From NCBI GenBank assembly GCA_025463285.1, contig JAOBWI010000038.1:1-42622 (forward strand): a stretch of 42,622 bases of DNA, in the 5' to 3' direction. The notes beneath the pieces were generated by a model. It searched no databases and had not been told where the DNA came from. It saw only the letters and a list, made by a program, of their open reading frames with translations. Source of the DNA: Acidimicrobiaceae bacterium. Lineage in GTDB: Bacteria > Actinomycetota > Acidimicrobiia > Acidimicrobiales > RAAP-2. A program made the position numbers and the translations under genes. Shown one piece after another: positions 7,172-16,058 of the stretch (positions are counted from its first letter, which is position 1; every line of letters begins with the position of its first letter).

Positions 7172-10100
7172 GCTGTTTCGACCATCTTCGCTCGGGTCAC
7201 GCGCTGGCTGACCACCTTCGACGACGCCCCCGGCACCATGGTGACGCCATACAGCGCGTCGGCCGCTTCCATGGTTCGCTTTTGGTGGGTGACAATCAGC
7301 ATCTGCGCTTCGTAACGAAACTCCTCGACCAGGCTGAGGAACCGCTGAAGGTTCACGTCGTCGAGCGCCGCCTCGACCTCGTCCATTAGATAAAAGGGCG
7401 AAGGGCGAGAGCGAAAGACGGCGAAGAGAAAGGCCAGGGCGGCCATGGAACGTTCACCCCCACTGAGCAGGGAGATTCGCCGCACGTTTCGGCCCATGGG
7501 GCGAACTTCAATGTCCACACCGGTGTTGAGGGGGTCCTCGGGCTCGCTCATATTGAGGCGACCCTGCCCTCCAGGAAAGAGCATGGCGATGAGCGAGGAG
7601 AAGTGCTCGTTGACGTCCGCGAAAGCACTGGTGAAGGTCTGGAGAATCTCCTCGTCGAGTGCCCGCAATACCTCTTGTAACTCCCGTCGAGCGTGACGTA
7701 CGTCACTCACCTGAGCGTCGAGTTCCTTGTAGCGATCTTCCAAGGTCGCCAACTCCTCGAGCGCCAGCGGGTTGATCGGACCGAGCGAAGTGATGCGCGC
7801 CTCGAGTTCGATGACGCGATTCTCGAGGGTGACGCCGTGCGCCAACTCGACCTCGGGCGGCGGCCCCATCTCGTGTGGCTCGACGCTCAGGTCACGACGA
7901 ATCACCTCGTGCACGTTGGCCACCTTGACAACGAGCTCGGCCTGTTCGATCTCGTACCGGCGCATCACGTCGCTGAGTTCACTCAGTCGCGCGTCGGCTT
8001 CGTGACGTGCTCGGCGCACCTCTTCGAGCACCTCCGCACTAGCCCGGGTCGCTTCTAACTGCTCGCGGTAGCTCGAGTCCATGGCCTCTTGGGCTACGCG
8101 AATCTCTTCGGAAGCACGCTCGACGAGTGTAGCGAGGCGTCGTAACGCTTCGCCGTCAAACTCCAGTGATTGACGCTTCAGCGCGGCCTCGTGGCGCTCG
8201 CCCGATCGACCTTCGAGCCGCGCTTCGATCTCACGCTGTCGCGTTTCGATCAGACGGCGCCGTTCGGCGAACTCGGCCTCGCGACGTGACAGCGCTGTCG
8301 ACTCAACGTCGACCTCGCGACGCAGAGCCTCGATCTCTTCGCGTGCTCGCGCTCGCCTCTGCTCACGCTCACTCGCGCTCTTTAGCGCGAGTTCCAGCCC
8401 GGGCAGCTGCTCGCGTTGGGCGACCAGTTCGACGTCAACGATAAGAATCTGACTCGCGAGATCGCCGACGTCGCGACTCAGCGTGTCGATCACTTTGACT
8501 AACTCGTCGCCTTCCGCGTTCAAGCGCTCCAGTTCGGCCCGCACGCGCTCGTCATCACTGCGCGCTTCGCCCAGAGCGTTGGCGGCGTCGTGGAAGTTCT
8601 GTAACGAGGTGGCTAGGGCGCTGTCCGCCTCGTTCAGGCGCCGACGACGTGGGGCGATCTCACGTTGCGCCGTCGCGGCGGCCTCGGCCGCTTCGTCCAC
8701 GCTGCCCTTGGTGACGACGGCTCGGCCCGAGGCTACGCGCCATCCCGTGGAGGCAAATCGATCACCTTCAAAGGTCACGATGATGAGATCGGGATAAGCC
8801 AGGGCCACTTCGAGACCCCACTCCCAGTCACTCGCCACAAACACCTTCGAGAACAGTGCGCCCAGAACCTTCGTGACGTAGGGGGGGGCTTCGCGACGAG
8901 CGCGCACGTGGTCGCTCAAAGGAGTCGTTCCCGCGGGCGTTGGCGGCGCTTCAACCTCGCCCTCGACGGCCGGCAAGATGAGTCCCGCTCCTCCCTCACG
9001 GCGAAGAGCCATGAGCGCGGCTCGGGCCGATCCCTTACCGTCCACCACCATGGCGCTGGCGGACGCACCGGCCGCCGACTCCACCGCCGCTTCGGCCCCG
9101 GCGTCAACCTCAATGAGTTCGAGGAACGACCCCAGCACCCCTTCGAGGTCGCCCACGATCGAGCGACCGGCGACGCCGGATAGTTCTTCGAACGCCCGGG
9201 CCAACGTCTCGGCGCGCGCGCTTGCGCTAGAGGCCGCCTCTGCCCCCTCGCGCAAGCGCGCGTCGGCCTCTCGACGTTCTCCCTGTGCGCTCTCGGCCGC
9301 CTTCTCGGCGACGGAAAAGTTCGTAGTGGCGCTCTCGAGCGTCGTAACACAGTCGGCCAACTCTTTCGTGAAGCGCGCCTGAGCGGCGATGACCTCACCG
9401 GAGCGCATCTCGGCGGCGGCCAGGCGCTCGCGGGCGCGTCGCTCACTTTCGCTGAGCGACGCCAACGAACGCTCCAGTAGGGCAATCTGCTCACGGGCGT
9501 TGACGAGCGCCGCCTCATAATTTTTCTCCGACGCCAAGGCCCACTCGGCGTCGAATCGCGATTGCGCCTCGACGAAGATCCGCCGCGACGTCGCCAGCGC
9601 CTCTCGACGTTCGCTCAGGGCCAACTCGTCGACGCTCAGCGTGGCGAGGTCACTCGACAGTCGAGCGGCGTCGGCTTCTAACGTCGCGATAACGTTCTCG
9701 TCCGCCGAGGCGATCAGCGCTTGGCGAATGGAGCGCTCGCGCTCACGAATCACCGAGAGCGTGCCCCGGGCACGTTCGGCCAGGCCCTGCAATGTTCCGA
9801 GGGTCGAGGCCAACAACTCTTCTTTGCGCGAGGCCATCTCGGCTGCGGCGGAGGTTCCTTTGGCGTCGAGGGTCACCAGTTCGTGTCGAAGTTCGCGTTC
9901 ACGGCCCGAACACTCGTGGAGCAGCTGATCGAGTTCGCGACGGCGTACGTCAAAGGCTAGGAGGCGAGACGAAAAGAGTGCGTGTCGGGCCCTTCGAAGT
10001 TCGGTCTCGACGTCGCTGAAACTGCGAGCCGAGGCCGCTTGGCGTTCGAGCGGGCGCATCTGACGGCGCACCTCGCGAACCAAATCGCCGAGCCGCTCGA

Positions 10101-10662
10101 GGTTCTCTTGGGTCTGAGCGAGGCGGCGTTCGGAGCGTTCCTTTCGACGTCGGTGCTTCAACACGCCCGCGGCTTCCTCGATCACGGCGCGACGATTTTC
10201 GGGATTCGACGACAGTATGGAATCGAGCTGGCCCTGGCCAATGATCATGTGCTGTTGACGGCCGACCCCGGAGTCACCCAAGAGTTCTTGCACGTCCAAC
10301 AAACGACAGGTCGTCCCGTTAATCGCGTACTCCGAGTCCCCGTTTCGAAAGAGCGTGCGCGCGATCGTCACCTCCGCACCGTCGATGGACAGGCGGCCCA
10401 ATGAGTTGTCCAGCGTCAGCGATACTTCGGCCCGCCCCAGGGCCGCCCGGTTGGCGGTTCCCATGAAGATGACGTCGTCCATGCGCACACTACGTAGAGC
10501 CCGAGTGCTTTGAGCCCCCAGCACCCAGGTGACGGCGTCAACCACGTTGGATTTACCAGACCCGTTAGGCCCCACGACGGCCGTGACACCGGGTTCGAAC
10601 TCCAGAACGGTGGTGTCAGCGAAGGACTTGAAGCCCTTCATGGTCAATCGCTTAAGAAACAC
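7168..10662 (-). CDS. smc: Chromosome segregation ATPase SMC
   Basis: 1164-residue SMC protein, standard length, the ATPase of the condensin complex with ScpA/ScpB that loads near parS and aligns chromosome arms. The N-terminal Walker A is GPNGSGKS at 31-38. A long coiled coil (about 165-490) is followed by the hinge, about 490-650, including GVLGSFLELIEVDAG and the GRAVVTKGS exit, and then by a second coiled coil. The C-terminal ABC signature is LLSGGERSMAAL near 1065, with Walker B FYLMDEVEAALDD near 1095. The signature has GGERS where many SMCs have GGEKA. Codon use is Arg/Ala/Glu rich as expected for coiled coils. 36 nt separate it from the mutM stop. Confidence 0.98.
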   Translation of the reverse strand: MFLKRLTMKGFKSFADTTVLEFEPGVTAVVGPNGSGKSNVVDAVTWVLGAQSTRALRSVRMDDVIFMGTANRAALGRAEVSLTLDNSLGRLSIDGAEVTIARTLFRNGDSEYAINGTTCRLLDVQELLGDSGVGRQQHMIIGQGQLDSILSSNPENRRAVIEEAAGVLKHRRRKERSERRLAQTQENLERLGDLVREVRRQMRPLERQAASARSFSDVETELRRARHALFSSRLLAFDVRRRELDQLLHECSGRERELRHELVTLDAKGTSAAAEMASRKEELLASTLGTLQGLAERARGTLSVIRERERSIRQALIASADENVIATLEADAARLSSDLATLSVDELALSERREALATSRRIFVEAQSRFDAEWALASEKNYEAALVNAREQIALLERSLASLSESERRARERLAAAEMRSGEVIAAQARFTKELADCVTTLESATTNFSVAEKAAESAQGERREADARLREGAEAASSASARAETLARAFEELSGVAGRSIVGDLEGVLGSFLELIEVDAGAEAAVESAAGASASAMVVDGKGSARAALMALRREGGAGLILPAVEGEVEAPPTPAGTTPLSDHVRARREAPPYVTKVLGALFSKVFVASDWEWGLEVALAYPDLIIVTFEGDRFASTGWRVASGRAVVTKGSVDEAAEAAATAQREIAPRRRRLNEADSALATSLQNFHDAANALGEARSDDERVRAELERLNAEGDELVKVIDTLSRDVGDLASQILIVDVELVAQREQLPGLELALKSASEREQRRARAREEIEALRREVDVESTALSRREAEFAERRRLIETRQREIEARLEGRSGERHEAALKRQSLEFDGEALRRLATLVERASEEIRVAQEAMDSSYREQLEATRASAEVLEEVRRARHEADARLSELSDVMRRYEIEQAELVVKVANVHEVIRRDLSVEPHEMGPPPEVELAHGVTLENRVIELEARITSLGPINPLALEELATLEDRYKELDAQVSDVRHARRELQEVLRALDEEILQTFTSAFADVNEHFSSLIAMLFPGGQGRLNMSEPEDPLNTGVDIEVRPMGRNVRRISLLSGGERSMAALAFLFAVFRSRPSPFYLMDEVEAALDDVNLQRFLSLVEEFRYEAQMLIVTHQKRTMEAADALYGVTMVPGASSKVVSQRVTRAKMVETA

Positions 10663-10698
10663 GCATGAACGCTAGCAACCTTCGAGGCGACGGCTCAG

Positions 10699-11604
10699 CT
10701 AGGCCTGGCACTTCGTGCAGTAGTAGGTGGAACGACCCCGCACGCTCTCTCGGCGTAGCGGCTGGCGACACTGGAAACAGGCTTCACCCTCGCGGTTGTA
10801 GACCTGATGGTACTTCTGGTAGTTGCCCGGCTTGGCGTCGGGGTCCACGAACTGCTCGTCGTCCAAGGTGGAACCACCGTGCTTGATCGCTTCGCTTAAG
10901 ACCTCGGTGATGGCGCGATGCAGTCGTCGTATCTCAATGGTGGAGAGCGACTCGGCCGGTCGATCGAATCGCAGTCCCGAAGAGAAGAGGATCTCGTCAG
11001 CGTAGATGTTGCCGATGCCCGCGATGATGTCCTGGTCAGTGAGAACCACTTTGAGGGGCGTGGAACGACTTCGTAGTATCGCCGCGAATCGATCCCAGCC
11101 GATCTGGTCTTCGAAGGGATCGAGGCCCAGGTGGGCCAACTCCGGCACGGCCTTGCGCAACGCCAGGCCCTCGCCCCCGATGGACAGGCGCGCGAACTTC
11201 GAGATCTCGACCGGCTCTTCACCCTCGGCGCGCGCCTTGGAGACGTAGATTTCGCCGAAGGTGCGCGGGTCGACGTAGCGCAACTCACCGCCCTGGACGA
11301 AGGTGAAGACCAGGTGAGTGTGCTTGGGCTTGGGGTCTTTGGGACCCTTGGCGCGAAGTAGCTGACCACTCATGCCGAGATGAATGACGAGGTGCGTTGA
11401 GTTGTCGAGACCGATCACCAGGTTCTTACCGAGTCGTTGCACGCTTTTGATCGAGTGACCTTCGACGAGGGCCCGAAACTCCTTGGCGGTCTTGTGTCGG
11501 CGAACGGCCCGACCGTTCGTGACCGACGCGGTTTTGATCTTCTTGCCAATCAGGTCCCGCGCGAGTGATACCCGGACCGTCTCGACCTCGGCGAGCTCAG
11601 GCAT
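10699..11604 (-). CDS. mutM: Formamidopyrimidine-DNA glycosylase (Fpg/MutM)
   Basis: 301 residues counted from the ATG at 11604 that gives MPELAEVETVR, the family N-terminus. The catalytic Pro must be residue 2 after Met removal, so longer upstream readings are wrong. Bifunctional glycosylase/AP lyase removing 8-oxoguanine and formamidopyrimidines. Key features are Pro2, Glu3 and Glu6, the catalytic-site Lys at about 60 (RLGKNL), the helix-two-turn-helix with IIAGIGNIYADEILF, and a C-terminal zinc finger CFQC...YCTKC. It overlaps the end of rnc by 8 nt. Same rnc-mutM-smc order as in mycobacteria. Second DNA-repair glycosylase/AP enzyme in the window besides nfo. Confidence 0.97.
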   Translation of the reverse strand: MPELAEVETVRVSLARDLIGKKIKTASVTNGRAVRRHKTAKEFRALVEGHSIKSVQRLGKNLVIGLDNSTHLVIHLGMSGQLLRAKGPKDPKPKHTHLVFTFVQGGELRYVDPRTFGEIYVSKARAEGEEPVEISKFARLSIGGEGLALRKAVPELAHLGLDPFEDQIGWDRFAAILRSRSTPLKVVLTDQDIIAGIGNIYADEILFSSGLRFDRPAESLSTIEIRRLHRAITEVLSEAIKHGGSTLDDEQFVDPDAKPGNYQKYHQVYNREGEACFQCRQPLRRESVRGRSTYYCTKCQA

Positions 11605-12286
11605 CGACGCGCGCCCTCCAGGCCGCGTGCGCGGCGTTCGCTTCGGCGCTCTTCTTCGAGGGGCCCTCCCCGGTGGCCACGATCTCGCCACCCAGGACCA
11701 CGGTGGCGACGAACGTCACGTCGTGCGAAGGACCTTCGGAGAGGACGCTATAGAGGGGCGTACCGCGACCACTCGCTTCGGCCCACTGACGAAGTCGCGT
11801 TTTGGGGTCAACTTGGCCGGGTTCGAGTGAGGCCGCTGCTACGTCCTTAGCCAGCGCGGCGTGAACGAATGTCCTGGCCGCGTCGTAACCGTTCTCTAAG
11901 TAGATGGCGGCCACCACCGCCTCGAAGGCGTCGGCCAGCAGCGAGGGACGCTCCGCGCCGTTCTCTTTGATGACCCCTCGGCCCACGCGAAGGGCTGGTC
12001 CCAAATTAATGGCGCGCGCGGCGCGCGCCAGAGCCGCCTCGTTCACCACGCGACTTCGCACCAACGACCCGGTTCCCTCGTTGAGATCGGGGTAGCTCGT
12101 GACGATGAGATCGGCCACGGCGAGATCGACCACGGCGTCGCCCAGAAACTCGAGACGCTCGTTGGACTCCACCTCGTGTTCGGCGGCGTAACTCGAGTGG
12201 GTGAGGGCGGTCTGTAGGAGGGGACTCGACGAGTCGAGTCCTAGGCGCTCAGCGACCGAGTCGAGAGAGAAGACCATGAGGCTCAC
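11597..12286 (-). CDS. rnc: Ribonuclease III
   Basis: 229 residues. Double-strand-specific RNase processing rRNA precursors and mRNA duplexes. The catalytic domain has LTHSSYAAEHEVESNERLEF and the signature NERLEFLGDAVVDLAVADLI, with the later acidic site LLADAFEAVVAAIYLENGYD. The C-terminal dsRNA-binding domain starts DPKTRLRQWAEASGRGTPLY and ends GPSKKSAEANAAHAAW. The start is uncertain: GTG at 12286 (used here) or ATG at 12277. The only SD-like GAGG lies 3 nt from the former and 12 nt from the latter. It follows acpP closely, the usual acpP-rnc arrangement. Confidence 0.96.
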   Translation of the reverse strand: MSLMVFSLDSVAERLGLDSSSPLLQTALTHSSYAAEHEVESNERLEFLGDAVVDLAVADLIVTSYPDLNEGTGSLVRSRVVNEAALARAARAINLGPALRVGRGVIKENGAERPSLLADAFEAVVAAIYLENGYDAARTFVHAALAKDVAAASLEPGQVDPKTRLRQWAEASGRGTPLYSVLSEGPSHDVTFVATVVLGGEIVATGEGPSKKSAEANAAHAAWRARVDA

Positions 12287-12294
12287 CCGCCTCG

Positions 12295-12579
12295 TTAGGC
12301 AACCTGAAGTTTCACCGCGACGTAGTTCACGGCGTCACGTACCGAGGTCAGGCCCTCTAAATCCTCGTCGTCGATGTGAAAACCATCCTCGTAGGTCGCG
12401 AGGCTCTCTTCTAAGGCTTCGACCAACTCGATCAGGGCCAGTGAGTCGGCCCCCAGGTCCTCGAAGGAGAGGTCCTCGGCGATGTCGTTAGGGTTTTTTT
12501 CAAGTATTTCGGCGAGTTGGTCTCGTACGATCACCAAGATGGCGTCTCGATCCAGGGGTGCGGCGGTGTCAGCGCTCAT
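12295..12579 (-). CDS. acpP: Acyl carrier protein
   Basis: 94 residues, acidic. The phosphopantetheine attachment motif is DLGADSLALIELVEALEE, with the modified Ser at about 46. It carries growing acyl chains for fatty acid synthesis and supplies acyl-ACP to PlsX. A strong ribosome-binding site (aaaggaggc) lies 5 nt before the ATG at 12579. A 10-residue N-terminal extension (MSADTAAPLD) precedes the normal start of the fold. It lies between plsX and rnc, as in many bacteria. The strong SD and the 57-nt gap to plsX fit the high ACP demand, perhaps with an extra promoter that I cannot define. Confidence 0.97.
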   Translation of the reverse strand: MSADTAAPLDRDAILVIVRDQLAEILEKNPNDIAEDLSFEDLGADSLALIELVEALEESLATYEDGFHIDDEDLEGLTSVRDAVNYVAVKLQVA

Positions 12580-12636
12580 GACGCCTCCTTTGACATGATG
12601 ATCAAGACTACTGAGAAGCGCTCCTCGAATGCCTAG

Positions 12637-13623
12637 TTAGGCTGCTCGATCAGGGCGGATAGCGGCCTTCATTTTGGCCACCACATCGTCGCTCTTCATC
12701 TCATCGGCGACGCGCAGCGCGTTCATGATGGCGGTGGCGTTCGACGAGCCGTGGCTGATCACGCAGATCCCGTCGACCCCCAGTAACAAGGCCCCCCCTT
12801 GACTCTCGGGGCGCAGCCTCGAGGCGATGGGCAGGAGGTACTCAAAGAGCACCTCGCCGGCCGCTGTGGTCTCGTCGTTCAAACCAACGGTTTCCAGCAC
12901 CGTGGCGAAGACGTATTTGAGCGAGCCCTCGAGTGTCTTGAGGGCCACGTTGCCGGTGAAGCCGTCGGTGACGATGACGTCGACGGGCGAGGGAATAATG
13001 TCACGCCCCTCGACGTTGCCGAGGAAGTTGAGAGTCGCCATGTCGGCCAGCAGCCGATTGGTTGCTTTGACCAGTGGCGTGCCCTTGGAGGACTCTTCGC
13101 CAATGGAGAGCAAGCCAATGGTCGGATTAGCCACGTGATAGTGCGCCTCGACGTAGGTCGAGGCCATCTGCGCGAACTGGACCAGCATCTCGGGCGAACA
13201 CTCGGCGTTAGCGCCGGCGTCGACTAACACCATGGGCGTGCGACCGGGGTTGGGGATGGGCGTCGCGATGCAGGGTCGTAACACCCCGGGGATTCGGCCC
13301 ATGCGAAGAAGGGCTGAGGCCATGGTGGCCCCGGTGTTGCCGGCCGAGACCATGGCCGAGGCCTTACCGTCGCGAACCAGTTCGGCCGCGCGCACCAGCG
13401 AGGAGTCTTTTTTCCTTCGAACGCTGGCGCCGGGGTCGTCGTCCATGGCGATCACTTCGCTGCAGGCCACCACCTCAAGGCCCTGCGGATCGCCCATCAG
13501 TGCGGGTACGCCCACGAGGGTGACCTGCAGTCCCAGCTCATCCACCGCTCGTCGAGCGCCCGCGATGATCTCTCCGGGAGCGAAGTCACCACCCATCGCG
13601 TCGAGGGCGATGGGCAGCGTCAA
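12637..13623 (-). CDS. plsX: Phosphate acyltransferase PlsX
   Basis: 328 residues, normal length. PlsX converts acyl-ACP to acyl phosphate for PlsY in phosphatidic acid synthesis. It begins MTLPIALDAMGGDFAPGEII, the family N-terminus. Other motifs are SAGNTGATMASALL and VDVIVTDGFTGNVALKTLEG, with LLLGVDGICVISHGSSNATA near the C-terminus. The start codon is TTG at 13623, 1 nt after the rpmF stop, with a gaggt ribosome-binding site 8 nt upstream inside the end of rpmF. No ATG/GTG in the right place gives the family N-terminus. The tight rpmF-plsX spacing implies coupling of ribosome and lipid synthesis genes. Confidence 0.97.
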   Translation of the reverse strand: MTLPIALDAMGGDFAPGEIIAGARRAVDELGLQVTLVGVPALMGDPQGLEVVACSEVIAMDDDPGASVRRKKDSSLVRAAELVRDGKASAMVSAGNTGATMASALLRMGRIPGVLRPCIATPIPNPGRTPMVLVDAGANAECSPEMLVQFAQMASTYVEAHYHVANPTIGLLSIGEESSKGTPLVKATNRLLADMATLNFLGNVEGRDIIPSPVDVIVTDGFTGNVALKTLEGSLKYVFATVLETVGLNDETTAAGEVLFEYLLPIASRLRPESQGGALLLGVDGICVISHGSSNATAIMNALRVADEMKSDDVVAKMKAAIRPDRAA

Positions 13624-13624
13624 C

Positions 13625-13804
13625 TCAGTTGACCTCTACCGCGACGCGGTTCTTGTACCAACCACAGTTCGGACACACCACGTGGGGCAATTTGGAGGTG
13701 GCGCACTGGGGGCAGACGCTGCGCGCCGGGAGTCCGAGGCGCCAGTTGGCCGCACGACGGCTTCGGGTCTTCGCTTTGCTGGTTTTGCGCTTCGGGACTG
13801 CCAT
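13625..13804 (-). CDS. rpmF: 50S ribosomal protein L32 (zinc-binding form)
   Basis: 59 residues from ATG at 13804 to TGA at 13625-13627. It reads MAVPKRKTSKAKTRSRRAAN, then CPQC at 31-34 and CPNC at 44-47, a four-cysteine zinc ribbon. This is the C+ (zinc) form of L32, so its use depends on zinc supply. It belongs to the conserved yceD(DUF177)-rpmF-plsX arrangement. The start follows DUF177 by 34 nt, with a gaaagaga purine-rich stretch before the ATG. The only oddity is its small size, which makes it easy to miss in automatic calls. Confidence 0.97.
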   Translation of the reverse strand: MAVPKRKTSKAKTRSRRAANWRLGLPARSVCPQCATSKLPHVVCPNCGWYKNRVAVEVN

Positions 13805-13838
13805 CGATCGTCTCTTTCAGTGGAAACGGGCTGGCCCG

Positions 13839-14390
13839 TCACCCTTCGTTGGAACCCGCGTCGGGGTCCGCAAATTGGAGTCCGTCCAGTGTAGCCCAAC
13901 GAGGATCGATCGGCGCCCGGCACTCACAGGTGGCGTCGTTGAGGTCCGTCCCGCAGTAGGCGCACAGTCCCTGACAGTCGTTTCGACACAGTGGGGCGAG
14001 GGGCAGGTCCAAGAGGATGGCGTCGTGGGCCATCTGGGTCAGGTCCACGAAGGAGTGCTCAATCAAATACGACTCTTCGTCGCCGGGCAGACGCTCGTCA
14101 ACGAAACGCTCATTCACATGGACGCTCGACATCCCGAGCACCGGAGCGGAGCAGCGCCGACAGACCCCGTGCCAGGGCGCCTCGACGCGACCCTTGGCGC
14201 GCAGTCCCCCACTGAAACTCTCGATGCGCACCTTCACGTGCACCAACGCTTCGGGAAAGACGTCGGTCTCCACCGGCCCGCGCGGGGCGAACTCGTGAGA
14301 CTCGTCAAAGGGCGCCTCGAAGTCGACTTCGTAGGAGGAGGGCACGTCGCGCAGGATCTGAGCCACGGGGACGAGGTACGGCGAGGACAC
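13839..14390 (-). CDS. DUF177/YceD family metal-binding protein
   Basis: 183 residues. The YceD/DUF177 family, encoded just upstream of rpmF in most bacteria, is linked in plants and bacteria to 23S rRNA accumulation. Features are GVCRRCSAPV near 75-84, then LDLPLAPLCRNDCQGLCAYC with CRNDC and CAYC, and later TCEC. The Cys pattern fits a zinc site. GTG start at 14390; the stop of the preceding gene is 4 nt away. The name is by family; the biochemical activity is unproven. Position before rpmF is the strongest context evidence. Confidence 0.94.
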   Translation of the reverse strand: MSSPYLVPVAQILRDVPSSYEVDFEAPFDESHEFAPRGPVETDVFPEALVHVKVRIESFSGGLRAKGRVEAPWHGVCRRCSAPVLGMSSVHVNERFVDERLPGDEESYLIEHSFVDLTQMAHDAILLDLPLAPLCRNDCQGLCAYCGTDLNDATCECRAPIDPRWATLDGLQFADPDAGSNEG

Positions 14391-14394
14391 GTTC

Positions 14395-15033
14395 TTAGAA
14401 GGAGTCCTGGTCGAAAAAGGAACTCACGTTCGTCTCGGGCTCGACGTAGCCGAGCGGCGCACTGGCGTCAGCGCTGGCGAGGAAGTCATCGCCCGGCCGC
14501 TCGTCGTTGATCATCGAGGTCGGCAGTCCTTGGGCGTTGAGCCGTTCTCGTCCCGAGCGGGCCGTCTTTAAGAGCCGCTCGAGCACGATCTCGAAGCCGC
14601 CGAGCTTGCCGTCGATGAAGTCCTCGGACTGATTAATCATCTGGCGCGCTTGAGCGTGCGCCTCGGCGACGATCTGCTCGGATTTGAGGCGCGACTGGCG
14701 AACGATCTCGGTCTTATCGACCATGCGCGCCGCTTCCGCTCGTACCTGGTCCATCAGTTGCTGGGCTTTTTGGACTTCGGCGGCCATCAACTCCTCGCGG
14801 TCGCGCAAGGCCCAGCGGGCCTCTCGGATCTCGTCCGGCAGCGAGTGCAAGGCCTGCTCTAAGAGTCCCAGAATCTCGTCGCGCGAGACCAGCGACGAGT
14901 TGGACAGGGGCATCTGCTTGGCGTTGGCCACGAGGTCGATGAGATCACGTAGATCGGCTTCGATGTCGCGGCGCACGTGACGAGCGCCGGGGTCGTGAAA
15001 CTCCTCTTCGTCGTAGCCGTCATACGAGCTCAC
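14395..15033 (-). CDS. DivIVA/ATP-synthase-B-like coiled-coil protein (Rv2927c type)
   Basis: 212 residues. A central long coiled coil from about 50 to 165 is rich in Glu, Ala, Gln and Arg. It contains ALRDREELMAAEVQKAQQLM, VDKTEIVRQSRLKSEQIVAE and AHAQARQMINQSEDFIDGKL. The flanks are acidic and flexible: MSSYDGYDEEEFHDPG at the start and a Ser/Asp-rich C-terminus. The position between coaD and DUF177-rpmF matches the mycobacterial Rv2927c gene, a protein with a DivIVA-like region. The start is GTG overlapping the coaD stop (GTGA). A role in cell-pole or division organisation is inference from the family; no catalytic motif is visible. Confidence 0.85.
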   Translation of the reverse strand: MSSYDGYDEEEFHDPGARHVRRDIEADLRDLIDLVANAKQMPLSNSSLVSRDEILGLLEQALHSLPDEIREARWALRDREELMAAEVQKAQQLMDQVRAEAARMVDKTEIVRQSRLKSEQIVAEAHAQARQMINQSEDFIDGKLGGFEIVLERLLKTARSGRERLNAQGLPTSMINDERPGDDFLASADASAPLGYVEPETNVSSFFDQDSF

Positions 15034-15518
15034 GACATAGCCTCGGGAAACTTCTCGGCCAGGCGCTTAGCGACCGGTGCGGGAACGAACGCGGCGACGT
15101 CGCCCCCGTAACGGGCCACTTCACGCAACAGGCGTGACGCGATGAAGGAGTGGTGAGAGCTCGAGGGGAGAAACAGAGTCTCGACCCCTGACAGTGAGCG
15201 ATTCATCTGGGCCATCTGCAACTCGCTCTCAAAGTCCGACACGGCGCGCAGACCCTTGACGATGGCCGTGGCGTTCACGTCGCGGGCCACATTCACGAGC
15301 AGCGTCGAGATGGAGACGATGCGCACGTTGTCTAGGTGGATGAGGCTCTCAGCGATCATCTCGCGTCGTTCGTCGAGATCAAAGAGCGCTTCGGACTTCT
15401 GCGGATTACGGATAGCGGCGACCACAATCTCGTCGAAGATCTGAGCGGCGCGCTCGACGATCTCGAGGTGCCCGTTGTGAAAGGGATCAAAGGAGCCCGG
15501 AATTAGACCTACCGTCAT
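15030..15518 (-). CDS. coaD: Phosphopantetheine adenylyltransferase
   Basis: 162 residues, normal length. Fourth step of coenzyme A synthesis: 4'-phosphopantetheine plus ATP gives dephospho-CoA. It begins MTVGLIPGSFDPFHNGHLEI with the nucleotidyltransferase HxGH motif (HNGH) at 14-17. The other active-site element is SSSHHSFIASRLLREVARYG, corresponding to the ISSTxxR region (ISST replaced by SSHHSFIASR). ATG start; overlaps rsmD by ATGA and the following coiled-coil gene by GTGA, so three genes are translationally coupled. The rsmD-coaD pair is widely conserved. Confidence 0.97.
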   Translation of the reverse strand: MTVGLIPGSFDPFHNGHLEIVERAAQIFDEIVVAAIRNPQKSEALFDLDERREMIAESLIHLDNVRIVSISTLLVNVARDVNATAIVKGLRAVSDFESELQMAQMNRSLSGVETLFLPSSSHHSFIASRLLREVARYGGDVAAFVPAPVAKRLAEKFPEAMS

Positions 15519-16042
15519 CCGACGTCCCCTCGGCTGGCTTCTAACATCGTTACGAGCGTAGTGCCGTAGCGCTTGGTTTTGGTCACCTGCCAGCCCCTCG
15601 GCGCGTCCATGTGACGATCGTTTTCTACCACCACGCGTTCGGCGTGGACGTCGTGCAAGACACTCACCAGATCGAGTGGACCGTAGGGCGGATCGGCCAG
15701 AACGAGGTCGAGGTCGCGTGGCGGACTCCAGATCGGCAGGGCCGCGCGCACGAAGATCGCGTCGCCGCTCAGTTGTAGGGGCTCAAGATTGGTCTTCGCG
15801 GCGTTGAGGCACTGGATATCGCTGTCCACGAAGTACACCTTGGTCGCTCCACGAGAGAGCGCCTCGATGCCCATGGCGCCCGAGCCGCAGTACAGATCGG
15901 CGACGATGAGATCGCGCAGTCCTCCGCGACTCTCCAGCATCGAAAAGATGGCCTCACGGGCGTAGTCCGTGGTGGGTCGAACGCTCGACGGCAGTTTCGC
16001 CTTGAGCCGACGCCCGCGCGCTACACCGCCAATTACTCGCAC
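15515..16042 (-). CDS. rsmD: 16S rRNA (guanine-966-N2) methyltransferase RsmD
   Basis: 175 residues from GTG at 16042 (VRVIGGVARGRRLKAKL, the family start). Class I SAM methyltransferase with ADLYCGSGAMGIEALSRGA for SAM binding, VDSDIQCLNAAKTN, and the catalytic LADPPYGPLDL, a DPPY motif typical of exocyclic-amine N-methyltransferases. An alternative ATG at 16093 would add 17 residues and overlap the 3' end of recG; I prefer 16042 because it matches the family and leaves a short gap. The function is secure. It is the usual partner of coaD. Confidence 0.95.
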   Translation of the reverse strand: MRVIGGVARGRRLKAKLPSSVRPTTDYAREAIFSMLESRGGLRDLIVADLYCGSGAMGIEALSRGATKVYFVDSDIQCLNAAKTNLEPLQLSGDAIFVRAALPIWSPPRDLDLVLADPPYGPLDLVSVLHDVHAERVVVENDRHMDAPRGWQVTKTKRYGTTLVTMLEASRGDVG

Positions 16043-16058
16043 ACTCTCAATGTAGGTC